Source of the DNA: Myxococcales bacterium
GTDB lineage: Bacteria; Myxococcota_A; Polyangia; Fen-1088
Direction: 5' to 3'
DNA: 45,107 nucleotides
NCBI GenBank assembly: GCA_003142855.1
Contig: PLNW01000100.1
Location: forward strand, 1 to 45,107
The stretch's first letter is position 1, and every line of letters begins with the position of its first letter. The notes below the pieces were generated by a model. It was not told the origin of the DNA, did not search any database, and was given only the letters and a program-made list of their open reading frames with translations. A program made the translations under genes and the position numbers. Positions 18,367-26,027 of this stretch are shown here, in pieces.

Positions 18367-20889
18367 ATGAACCAAGTCCCTCCGGCTTTTTGGAACACCT
18401 CCGCCACCGAGATACTTCAGCAACTTCATACGACAGCCAATGGTTTGACTGGCGATGAGGCTCGCTCGCGGCTGGCTCGTTACGGTGCAAATCGACTCAA
18501 GCCCCCAAAGCGGTCAGATGTGTGGTCGCTCCTGCTCAACCAGTTCAAGAGTCCGATCATACTCATCCTCCTTTTCGCAACGGGGCTGTCATGGTTTCTG
18601 GGCGATCGGGTTGATGCCTTCATCATTCTGTTCATCGTCCTCATCAGCGGCCTGCTCGGGTTCTGGCAGGAGCGCGGCGCATCGAACGCCGTGGAGAAAC
18701 TCCTTTCCATCGTGCGGATCAAAGCGGCAGTCCTGCGTGATGGAAGCTCCAGCGATAGGCCGGTCGAGGAGATCGTGCCGGGCGATGTCGTCATTCTGAA
18801 CGCAGGCGATATCGTTCCCGGCGACGGGCTGCTTCTGGAATCCAGAGATCTGTTCGTTGATGAAGCCATGCTCACGGGCGAAACATTCCCGGTGGAAAAG
18901 GCGGCGGCCTTACTGCCGGCAGAGACCCCGCTGGCGCGGCGGTCTAACGCGCTCTGGATGGGAACCCATGTGGTGAGCGGCACAGCCACGGCAGTGGTGG
19001 TGCGCACTGGGAGGGAAACCGAATTCGGTAGAGTGTCTGAGCGCTTGCAACTCAGGTCGGGTGAAACGGACTTCGAGCACGGCATACGCCAATTCGGCTA
19101 CTTTCTCATGGAAGTCACGCTCGTGCTGGTGGTCGCAATCTTTGCCATCAACGTCTATCTGGCGCGTCCTGTGCTGGAAGCCTTCCTCTTCTCGCTCGCA
19201 CTTGCGGTCGGACTGACCCCGCAGCTTCTCCCGGCGATCATCAGCATCAACCTGGCCCATGGAGCCAAACGGATGGCTGCAAAACGAGTCATCATCAAGC
19301 GGCTCGCGTCGATCGAAAACCTCGGCAGCATGAACGTGATCTGTTCCGACAAGACCGGTACCCTGACCGAAGGGATCGTGCACGTGCAGTCCGCGTGTGA
19401 TGTGGAGGGCGCGCCAAGCGACACGGTCCTCCTTCATGCGTATCTCAATGCGTCCTATGAGACGGGTTTTGCCAACCCGATCGATGCGGCCATTCGCGCC
19501 CATCGCGCGTTTGACTTGTCCGGATACCGAAAGGAGGACGAGATTCCGTATGATTTTCTCCGCAAGCGATTGAGCATCCTGGTTTCACACGACGAGGCGC
19601 ACCTGATGGTGACCAAAGGCGCTCTGCAGAATGTGCTCGCTGTCTGCACCTCGGCAGAAGCCGGAAAGGGAACCATCGTCGATATCGCCACGGTGCGGGA
19701 CAAGATCCAGGGGCGCTTTGACGAATTCAGCAGGAACGGCTTCCGCACGCTGGGGGTCGCGTACAAGAAGATGGGATCGGTGTCCCGCATCAGCAAAGAT
19801 CACGAAGCGGGCATGACCTTCTCAGGATTCCTGGTTCTGTTCGACCCGCCCAAGCCAAAGATCGTGGAGACCATCACCAGCCTCAAGAACCTTGGCGTTG
19901 CGCTCAAGATCATCACGGGCGACAATCGCCTCGTCGCCGCCAGCCTCAGCAAACAGATTGGACTGTCAGATGCGCAATTGCTCACCGGTCCAGAACTTCA
20001 CGAACTGAGCGATATGGCACTGCTAGGCCGCGTGAGCAATGTGGCTGTCTTCGCCGAGATCGAACCCAATCAAAAGGAGCGCATCATCCTCGCCCTCAAG
20101 AAGGCGGGCCATGTTGTGGGGTACATGGGCGATGGCATCAACGATGCCTCGGCTCTTCATGCCGCCGATGTCGGTATTTCTGTCGACACCGCTGTCGACG
20201 TCGCAAAGGAGGCGGCGGACATCGTCCTGCTCGAAAATGACCTAGTCGTTTTGGTAGACGGCGTGCGCGAGGGACGGGCAACCTTTGCCAATACCCTCAA
20301 GTATGTGTTCATGGCGACGAGCGCGAATTTCGGAAACATGTTCAGTATGGCCGGCGTGTCCCTCATTCTGCCATTTCTCCCGTTGCTCCCCAAACAGGTG
20401 TTGCTGACCAATCTCATGACAGATTTCCCGGAGATGAACATTGCAACCGACAGTGTGGACGAGGAAATGATCGCCTATCCTCGGCGATGGGACATCAAGG
20501 CGATTCGCAAGTTCATGGTGACATTCGGGCTTCTGAGCTCGGTGTTTGACTATCTGACGTTTGGGCTCCTTCTGCTCGTCCTTCATGCCACTCAGGTTCA
20601 GTTTAGAACCGCGTGGTTTGTGGAGTCAGTTGTCTCCGCGTCGTTGATAGTGCTTGTCATTCGAAGCCGAAGACCGTTCTTCAGGAGTCGACCGGGGCGC
20701 TCCTTGTTGCTTGCGACGCTGGCAATTGTTGTCAGCGCGGTAATCGTACCGTTTACCCCATTGGCTGCGATTCTTGGGTTTGGCCCGATGCCGGTTCTGT
20801 TCCTGCTCTTCATCGGGATTATTGTCTTGCTCTACGTTGTCGCCGCGGAACTGGTGAAGAAGGTGTTCTACAAAGAGGTGAGCTTGTGA
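18367..20889 (+). CDS. mgtA: Magnesium-translocating P-type ATPase (MgtA/MgtB type)
   Basis: Imports Mg2+ across the inner membrane using ATP. The 840-residue protein shows P-type landmarks in order: an actuator domain with LTGETFPVEK (TGET in place of the usual TGES), the phosphorylation motif SDKTGTLTEG with Asp at about residue 328, a nucleotide-binding domain, and MGDGINDASALHAADVGISV. Its C-terminal membrane segments carry NLMTDFPEMNIATD, which marks the MgtA/B class. ATG 18367 follows GAGAGGAG, a strong ribosome site; ATG 18301 in the same frame is a possible longer start. Base and codon use are visibly less GC-biased at third positions than in flanking genes, suggesting acquisition from another lineage. 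No MgtC or leader regulator was recognised. Confidence 0.92.
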   Translation: MNQVPPAFWNTSATEILQQLHTTANGLTGDEARSRLARYGANRLKPPKRSDVWSLLLNQFKSPIILILLFATGLSWFLGDRVDAFIILFIVLISGLLGFWQERGASNAVEKLLSIVRIKAAVLRDGSSSDRPVEEIVPGDVVILNAGDIVPGDGLLLESRDLFVDEAMLTGETFPVEKAAALLPAETPLARRSNALWMGTHVVSGTATAVVVRTGRETEFGRVSERLQLRSGETDFEHGIRQFGYFLMEVTLVLVVAIFAINVYLARPVLEAFLFSLALAVGLTPQLLPAIISINLAHGAKRMAAKRVIIKRLASIENLGSMNVICSDKTGTLTEGIVHVQSACDVEGAPSDTVLLHAYLNASYETGFANPIDAAIRAHRAFDLSGYRKEDEIPYDFLRKRLSILVSHDEAHLMVTKGALQNVLAVCTSAEAGKGTIVDIATVRDKIQGRFDEFSRNGFRTLGVAYKKMGSVSRISKDHEAGMTFSGFLVLFDPPKPKIVETITSLKNLGVALKIITGDNRLVAASLSKQIGLSDAQLLTGPELHELSDMALLGRVSNVAVFAEIEPNQKERIILALKKAGHVVGYMGDGINDASALHAADVGISVDTAVDVAKEAADIVLLENDLVVLVDGVREGRATFANTLKYVFMATSANFGNMFSMAGVSLILPFLPLLPKQVLLTNLMTDFPEMNIATDSVDEEMIAYPRRWDIKAIRKFMVTFGLLSSVFDYLTFGLLLLVLHATQVQFRTAWFVESVVSASLIVLVIRSRRPFFRSRPGRSLLLATLAIVVSAVIVPFTPLAAILGFGPMPVLFLLFIGIIVLLYVVAAELVKKVFYKEVSL

Positions 20890-20987
20890 ACGGGATGAGC
20901 GGGACCATCGCCCACGATTTTGGCTGGGGACCCGGTATGGCTGGGCAGGCTGCTGGCGGCGGCCGGGGGGCCTTGCAGCGGACACGG

Positions 20988-22577
20988 CTACTTGCGCCGA
21001 CGCGCCTTCTTGCGTGCCTTGCGCGCGTCCTTGCGCTTGCGCTTGTCCTTGGATCGGTCCTGGTTGCGCTGCGGTGCCTGGAAGTGGCCGCGTTCGGGCG
21101 ACGGCGTGCTCATCATGGCGGCCAGTTGATCCATGTCCATGCCCCCGAGCAGTTTCTTGGCCTGGGCGATGCCCTTGAATCCAGGGATTTTGCCGAGCAG
21201 CCCGGTTGAAGCCCCGAGCTGCATCATGACCTGTCTCATCATGGCGAAACGGTTGAGCAGGTCGGCGACCTCGGATTCCTTGCGCCCGCAGCCGCGTCCC
21301 ACGCGGGCCAGGCGGCCCATGTCGTAGAAGGCGCTGCGTTTCTTTTTGCGCTTGCCGCCCTCGATGACTTCTTCCCAACTGGTGACGATGAAACGTTCGG
21401 GGTGGCGGCGTTCGTCCTCGGTCATCGACGAAATCATCGAGCCGATGCGCACCAACTCGCGGTCGTCCACTTGCAGGTTGGCGTCGGCGACGCCGGGGAT
21501 CTTGTCCACCAGGTCGGCGAGCGGCCCCATTTTCTTGAGCACGGAGATCTGCTCGAGGAAGTCGTTCATGTCGAACTTCCCCTTGAGCATGCGCAGGGCG
21601 TCCTGTTCGGCCTTCTCCTCGTCCACCACCTCTTCGAACTGGGTGATGAGCCCCACCACGTCGCCGCGACCGAGGATCCGGCTGGCCATGCCGTCGGGCC
21701 GGAACTCCTCCAGGCGGTCGAGCGACTCGCCCATACCCACGTATTTGACCGCCTTGCCGGTCACCGCTTTCACCGAAAGGGCCGCGCCGCCGCGCGCGTC
21801 GCCGTCCAGCTTGGTCAGGATGACGCCGTCGTAGGCCAGCCAGTCGTGGAAGGTCTTGGCTGTGGCCACCGCGTCCTGGCCGATCATGGCGTCGATCACG
21901 AAGAACACATTGGCCGGGTTGCAGCGCCGCTTGATCTCCTTCAGCTCGTTCATCAGGGGCTCGTCGATGGCGAGCCGGCCAGCGGTGTCGAAGAGAACCG
22001 TGTCGCGTCCCGATTCGGCGGCGATTCGTTGGGCTTTTTCGCAGATGAGCGGCGGGCTGCCTCCGGGTTCGGAGTAGACCGGCATGTGAAGTTGCTCGCC
22101 CAAAATGCGGAGCTGGTCGATGGCCGCGGGCCGGTACACGTCGGCGGCAACCAGCAAGGGACGCCGGCCGCGCTTTTCCAGCAAACGCGCCAGTTTGCCG
22201 ACGGTGGTGGTCTTGCCACTTCCCTGCAGGCCCACCACCATGATGCCGGTGGGGCCTTTCTTGGCGAAGCGAATGCTCGAATCGACTGGCCCCATCAGCT
22301 CGACCAGCTCGTCGTGGCACAGCTTGACGAAGTGGTCCTCTGGAGTCACGCGACGGACTTTCTCGTTGCTGCTCGCCCGTACCTTGACGATTACGCCAAG
22401 CGCCTTCTCCCTGACCCGCTTGCAGAAGTCTTGCACGACCTCGAAGCCGACGTCGGCCTCAAGCAGCGAAGTGCGCACGTCCACCAGCGCGGCATCGACC
22501 GTGCTTTCGTTCAGCTCTGCCAGGCCCTGGAACTTCTGCTTGGCAGTCCGGAATCCTTGCGTGAGTGTCTCGAACAT
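20988..22577 (-). CDS. ffh: Signal recognition particle protein Ffh (SRP54), with an M-domain insertion
   Basis: SRP GTPase that binds signal sequences and 4.5S RNA for co-translational targeting. The 529-residue protein has an N domain, G1 GLQGSGKTTTVGKLA, DTAGRLAIDEPLM, TKLDGDARGGAALS and a C-terminal M domain (FLEQISVLKKMGPLADLVDKI, then ISSMTEDERRHPE). Between HPE and the conserved Gly-x-Gly of the RNA-binding motif there are 34 residues (including WEEVIEGGKRKKKR), where the family usually has about 12. The motif itself reads GRGCGRKESEV rather than xGSG. The C-terminus is a long Lys/Arg tail. The start is ATG 22577. TAGATT (22592-22587) could be a -10 box very close to the start codon. 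The gene converges on mgtA with 98 bases between stops. Confidence 0.95.
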   Translation of the reverse strand: MFETLTQGFRTAKQKFQGLAELNESTVDAALVDVRTSLLEADVGFEVVQDFCKRVREKALGVIVKVRASSNEKVRRVTPEDHFVKLCHDELVELMGPVDSSIRFAKKGPTGIMVVGLQGSGKTTTVGKLARLLEKRGRRPLLVAADVYRPAAIDQLRILGEQLHMPVYSEPGGSPPLICEKAQRIAAESGRDTVLFDTAGRLAIDEPLMNELKEIKRRCNPANVFFVIDAMIGQDAVATAKTFHDWLAYDGVILTKLDGDARGGAALSVKAVTGKAVKYVGMGESLDRLEEFRPDGMASRILGRGDVVGLITQFEEVVDEEKAEQDALRMLKGKFDMNDFLEQISVLKKMGPLADLVDKIPGVADANLQVDDRELVRIGSMISSMTEDERRHPERFIVTSWEEVIEGGKRKKKRSAFYDMGRLARVGRGCGRKESEVADLLNRFAMMRQVMMQLGASTGLLGKIPGFKGIAQAKKLLGGMDMDQLAAMMSTPSPERGHFQAPQRNQDRSKDKRKRKDARKARKKARRRK

Positions 22578-22624
22578 GGGTCCCGCAATCTAGCACAGCG
22601 AAGCCACCCTCAAGCCACAGAGGT

Positions 22625-22755
22625 GACGACGGCCGACGATCCGGGCCGCTGGCGGCGTCGGGCCTGCGCTTCCGGTCCTCAAGTACATCAGTACATTCCG
22701 GTCCGGTTCTCGGCCCTCCTTGCCAGCAGCCCGGCTTGTCGGCCGGATTCTAAGG
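22625..22755. repeat. Dispersed repeat family B, copy 1 (131 bp)
   Basis: Matches 25104-25282 in the same orientation. Shared blocks are GACGACGGCCGACGATCCGG at the left, a central CTTCCGGTCCTCAAGT followed by AGTACATTCCGGTCCGG, and TCGGCCCTCCTTG through GCTTGTCGGCCGGAT at the right end, closing with CTAAGG. CGGCCGAC near the left end and GTCGGCCG near the right end are inverted. The other copy carries 48 extra bases between the second and third blocks. There is no coding capacity. It sits 47 bases upstream of the ffh start. Confidence 0.8.
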
Positions 22756-23268
22756 GACTTCGTAAACCCGCGTCGCGAGTTCTTCTTCGTCAAGCCCATC
22801 GAGGTCAGGGCGGCGCTTCTAGAACGCCAGGGGGACCTCTTGAGATTCGTAGAGGTTCCTGAGGCGCTTGAATGGCACCAGAGTCAGGCAGCTCTGCGAG
22901 CGCGAGGGGCTTCCGAATTCAAGGCGTCGTCCCCACCGTAGGCAGTCGGAACGGCCCGGGCAGGCAGCGGAGAAGGCATCGACACGGCAAAGCGGCCCCA
23001 CTTTCCGAACAGAGGCAAGCTCGGCGCGTGGGCGGGCGGCCGGGAGCGACTCCGAGGCGGCGTAAGCGAGCGCACCGAGCGTCTGCGCTCGGTTGCCAGC
23101 GAGCGCCCAGGGGACCATGGCCGAAGGCCGTTGGTCCCCGTCTGCCGAGCGCGCATGGACGCGCGTAGCGCGGCCGTAAGCGTGCGGCCGCCGAGGAGCG
23201 GTCCCGGCATCAGCCCGCCAGCGTCGAGCGACCGCCTTCTGCAATGCCCAGGGCACGCAGGATCATCC
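22756..23268. other. 513-base stretch without a supported gene
   Basis: The left third (22756-22941) holds a plus-strand open stretch (VKPIEVRAALLERQGDLLRF, then VEVPEALEWHQSQAAL) that looks protein-like but has no credible start and may be a gene remnant; I do not recognise it. The rest (about 23050-23230) is rich in short inverted repeats such as ACCATGGCCGAAGGCC with GGTCC arms, and GAGCGC/GCGCTC pairs. It looks like palindromic intergenic repeat sequence. A minus-strand open frame at 22819-23256 has unnatural composition and is not called. Confidence 0.4.
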
Positions 23269-24366
23269 CTAGGAGAATCGCCGTTTGCCGATGGTTTGCC
23301 ACCACTCCAGCCAACGGCGGCGGGCTTCTTCGCGGTCGCGTTCGGGAAGATCGTAGTGGTAGCCGAAGTACTCGCCGGTGATCTCTTGCAGTTCCTGCGA
23401 GGCGGCCAGGCGTATCTGCGGATCGCGGTGAGCCAGCGCTTCCATCAGCCACTCGAGACGCGGCCGGTGCTGCATCTTTTCCCACCAATCCAGCCAGCGT
23501 CGCCGCTTGGGGCCGAGGTCGTCGCCAGCGAGAGTCAGCAGGGTGGAACGCGCGGACAGAGCCACCTGCTTGTCTTCGCTCTCCAGCCGGTCGATGATGG
23601 CCGGCAAGGACGCGGGATCGCGCAACTCGGCCAGGGCGGCCAAGGCAGCGGTGGCGACGGCCGGGTCGGGGCCGGATAGTTTGGCCTGCAGCGAGCGCGA
23701 AACCGCCGCAACCCGCGGGTCGTGCAGGCGGCGGCCTAGGGCACGCCAGGCCGACCCACGCGTGGCTTCATCGCCCAGACGTGCGGTTTCTATCAGGGTC
23801 TCGACTTCGTCGATGGGCGCGGCTGGGGTGGGCGCGCGTGCGACCGCGGGAGAAGGCTGAGCCAGCGCCAGCCAGCGACGGGTCTGCGTCGGGCCCATGA
23901 GCTTCGCCAACAGGGAGACGAATCGCGGCGGCACAGGGATGCGGTACACCACGCCCAGAAGACCGCGAAAGCGGGCCTCGGTGACCAGATATGGTTCCAC
24001 CAGCAGGTGGCGCTCGCCGGCCCACGCCACCAGGGCATCGTGGTCGGCTTCAGGGTGAACGGCCAGTTCCAGCGCGCCTTCGCGCCGGCCGATGGGAACC
24101 GCGCCCAGGCGGGCTGCAGCGCCCGCGTCGAGCCAAGGGCCTGCGTCCAGGTCGGGCTTGGCTAAACGTTCGAGAGGCGCGGCAGGAATCCCCGTGAAGT
24201 TGGCCAAATGGGTGACCAGGATTTCCTCGTCGAGCAGGCCCATCTCCAGCAGCACGGTGTCGATGCCGCCTCCATAGAGCTCGCGGCGTCGTTCGACTTG
24301 CACTGCGATCTCCTGCGAGAAGAGCGATGCTTTCACCAGGGCCGACGCGAGGGACGAAATGGGCAT
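23269..24366 (-). CDS. GspE/MshE N-terminal-domain protein with HEAT-like repeats
   Basis: The N-terminal part (about residues 1-150) reads like the type II secretion ATPase N-domain: ALVKASLFSQEIAVQVERRR, then MGLLDEEILVTHLANFTGIPA, then RLGAVPIGRREGALELAVHPEAD. The C-terminal half (about 200-330) is a set of helical HEAT/PBS-type repeats (RLGDEATRGSAWRALGRRL, AVATAALAALAELRDPASL, MEALAHRDPQIRLAASQEL). The 365-residue protein has no Walker A motif, so it is not the secretion ATPase itself. MshEN domains can bind c-di-GMP, but I cannot confirm the needed residues. It may be a scaffold for motility or secretion. The RDD gene lies 49 bases upstream on the same strand. Confidence 0.7.
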   Translation of the reverse strand: MPISSLASALVKASLFSQEIAVQVERRRELYGGGIDTVLLEMGLLDEEILVTHLANFTGIPAAPLERLAKPDLDAGPWLDAGAAARLGAVPIGRREGALELAVHPEADHDALVAWAGERHLLVEPYLVTEARFRGLLGVVYRIPVPPRFVSLLAKLMGPTQTRRWLALAQPSPAVARAPTPAAPIDEVETLIETARLGDEATRGSAWRALGRRLHDPRVAAVSRSLQAKLSGPDPAVATAALAALAELRDPASLPAIIDRLESEDKQVALSARSTLLTLAGDDLGPKRRRWLDWWEKMQHRPRLEWLMEALAHRDPQIRLAASQELQEITGEYFGYHYDLPERDREEARRRWLEWWQTIGKRRFS

Positions 24367-24415
24367 GGGCTCTAGCAGGCAATGGCGTGGGCCGCCGGGA
24401 CGCGCGGCCTTCTCA

Positions 24416-25030
24416 TCACCTGTCCTCGACGATCACATAGGTTCCGGACAGGTGGTCGTGCAGGGCGCGGCGCTCGCGGTCGAACAGACACCACAGCCAG
24501 CCCAGCCCGACGGGCAGAAGGCTCAGCAGCAGTGCCACGAAACGCAGACAACCCAGCAGGGGCCCAGGCGCGCTGCCGCGCGATGAGATTACGCGAAGGC
24601 GAAGCAGGCGCTTGCCTGCAGTCTGACCCAGGATGCCGCCCATGTAGATTTGATAGAGCGCGCTCATCCCAGCCAGCAGCCCGAGCGCGCCCAGCGCCAT
24701 CGGGTTGCGGTCGAGCAGGCCGGCGAGCACGAAGTCGGGGCCCAGTTCCTTGGAACCGGGCAGCGACACGCCGAGAGCCAGAGCCGCAACCAGGGTTGCG
24801 CCGATAGCGACCACGTTGACCAGCAAGGCGTCGATGATGGCTGCGAGCAGACGCCGCGTGAAGCCAGCCGTGCGCACGCGTAGTACCCGCTGGCCGTGCG
24901 CGATGGGGTGAGATGCGGCCACAGACTCTGAAGGAAGAGAGCGACTCGCTTCGTCGGAATCGTTGGGCCGCGAAGGAGCCGACTCCTCAAGAGTCGCCAT
25001 GGCGTTGCACACAGCCGCGTAGGTGGTCAC
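24416..25030 (-). CDS. RDD-family membrane protein
   Basis: RDD proteins are small inner-membrane proteins, some linked to ion or osmolyte transport. The 204-residue product has a hydrophilic N-terminus, then TAGFTRRLLAAIIDALLVNV with the Arg and Asp typical of the family, LNVVAIGATLVAALALG as the first membrane segment, a second at ALGLLAGMSALYQIYMGGI, GQTAGKRLLRLRVI as the second family motif, and a third segment at LRFVALLLSLLPVGLGWLW. GTG 25030 is preferred because a good promoter ends exactly 6 bases before it; ATG 25000 is the alternative. It is probably transcribed together with the downstream GspE-N/HEAT gene. Confidence 0.85.
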   Translation of the reverse strand: MTTYAAVCNAMATLEESAPSRPNDSDEASRSLPSESVAASHPIAHGQRVLRVRTAGFTRRLLAAIIDALLVNVVAIGATLVAALALGVSLPGSKELGPDFVLAGLLDRNPMALGALGLLAGMSALYQIYMGGILGQTAGKRLLRLRVISSRGSAPGPLLGCLRFVALLLSLLPVGLGWLWCLFDRERRALHDHLSGTYVIVEDR

Positions 25031-25036
25031 GCAGCC

Positions 25037-25065
25037 ATTGTGTGAACAGCTGCTCTTCCTTGCAA
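25037..25065 (-). promoter_or_regulatory. Promoter for the RDD gene, probably leaderless
   Basis: On the minus strand TTGCAA (25065-25060), exactly 17 bases, and CACAAT (25042-25037) end 6 bases before GTG 25030. Transcription would therefore start at or within one or two bases of the start codon. No Shine-Dalgarno sequence exists. This is the cleanest example of a pattern seen at several genes here. Confidence 0.5.
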
Positions 25066-25103
25066 GTTTTGCTAGTGAAAGGCTCCGCCAATCCCCCTGG
25101 CGA

Positions 25104-25282
25104 GACGACGGCCGACGATCCGGTCTGCTGGCTGCGTCGGGCCTGCGCTTCCGGTCCTCAAGTGCATTAGTACATTCCGGTCCGGCGAAGCGCCAGCGAA
25201 GCCGCGGGCAGGGGTGGCGGGGTGGTCCGTCGCTAGTCGGCCCTCCTTGCTAGCAGCCCGGCTTGTCGGCCGGATACTAAGG
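25104..25282. repeat. Dispersed repeat family B, copy 2 (179 bp)
   Basis: Same orientation and block order as 22625-22755, with a 51-base GC-rich segment (CGAAGCGCCAGCGAAGCC through GGTCCGTCGCTAG, 25188-25238) where copy 1 has three bases. It occupies most of the 271-base gap between the RDD start and the rsmE stop. The two copies bracket the HEAT and RDD genes. Confidence 0.8.
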
Positions 25283-25301
25283 AAGATCGCGAGCCGGAGT
25301 G

Positions 25302-26027
25302 CTAGTCCAGACCGCCAAGGGCTGCTTGCGTCAGCGCGACAGCGACCAGCGCGGCTGTCTCCACCCGGAGGATGCGCGGTCCAAGACCGACCGTGCGGAA
25401 ACCCTGCACACGGGCGCTCTCGACTTCTTCCTGCGAGAAACCACCCTCGGGCCCGACCAGCAAGGTCACCGGCAAAGGCGGCGCCTGGGCGAATATACGA
25501 CGCAAGGGCATGGCGCGCTCTTCTTCCCAGAGCGCCAGTCGCGTGCCTGCAGCTTCCGCCGCGCCAGCCAGCGCCAAATCGAAAGCGGTCACCTCGGCCA
25601 CTTCAGGCACGTCCGCGCGTCCTGACTGGCGGGCCGCTTCCTGCGCGATTGTCCGCCAGCGGCGGGTCTTGCCCGGCGGTGGCTTCACCATTCCGCGGGC
25701 ACTCAGCACCGGAATGATTCGTGTCACTCCCAGCTCGGTCGTCTTCTGCACGATAAAATCCATGCGATCGCCGCGTGGCACCGACTGCAGCAGCGTGATG
25801 CTCGCCAGCGGCAAGGGTAGGCGATGGCGAGATCCCAGCGCCACCTCGACGCCGGCTGCGCTGGCGCGCACGATACGCCCCTCGATCTCGGTGCCACAGC
25901 CGTCGAAGACGCAGACTTCAGCACCGGCCTGCAGCCGAAGGACCTTGACCAGGTGCCTGGACGCGACCCGATCGAGCGTCACCCGTTCGTGGTCGAGAAG
26001 CTGCGCTGGAATGAACACGCGTGGCAT
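25302..26027 (-). CDS. rsmE: 16S rRNA (uracil1498-N3)-methyltransferase
   Basis: Methylates U1498 of 16S rRNA in assembled 30S subunits using SAM. The 241-residue SPOUT protein has an N-terminal PUA-like part (MPRVFIPAQLL, SRHLVKVLRLQAG, CVFDGCGTEI) and the knotted C-terminal domain with DFIVQKTTELGV, IAQEAARQSGRADVPEV, LLVGPEGGFSQEEVESA and LGPRILRVETAALVAV, all standard for RsmE. The ATG at 26027 lies inside the extended 3' end of prmA with a 49-base overlap. Its translation-initiation region follows the hairpins of the repeat at 26085-26155. Confidence 0.93.
   Translation of the reverse strand: MPRVFIPAQLLDHERVTLDRVASRHLVKVLRLQAGAEVCVFDGCGTEIEGRIVRASAAGVEVALGSRHRLPLPLASITLLQSVPRGDRMDFIVQKTTELGVTRIIPVLSARGMVKPPPGKTRRWRTIAQEAARQSGRADVPEVAEVTAFDLALAGAAEAAGTRLALWEEERAMPLRRIFAQAPPLPVTLLVGPEGGFSQEEVESARVQGFRTVGLGPRILRVETAALVAVALTQAALGGLD

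Noticed and set aside
22819..23256. Minus-strand open frame of 145 residues
   Set aside because: No recognisable motif, amino-acid composition typical of GC-rich non-coding palindromes, no ribosome site.
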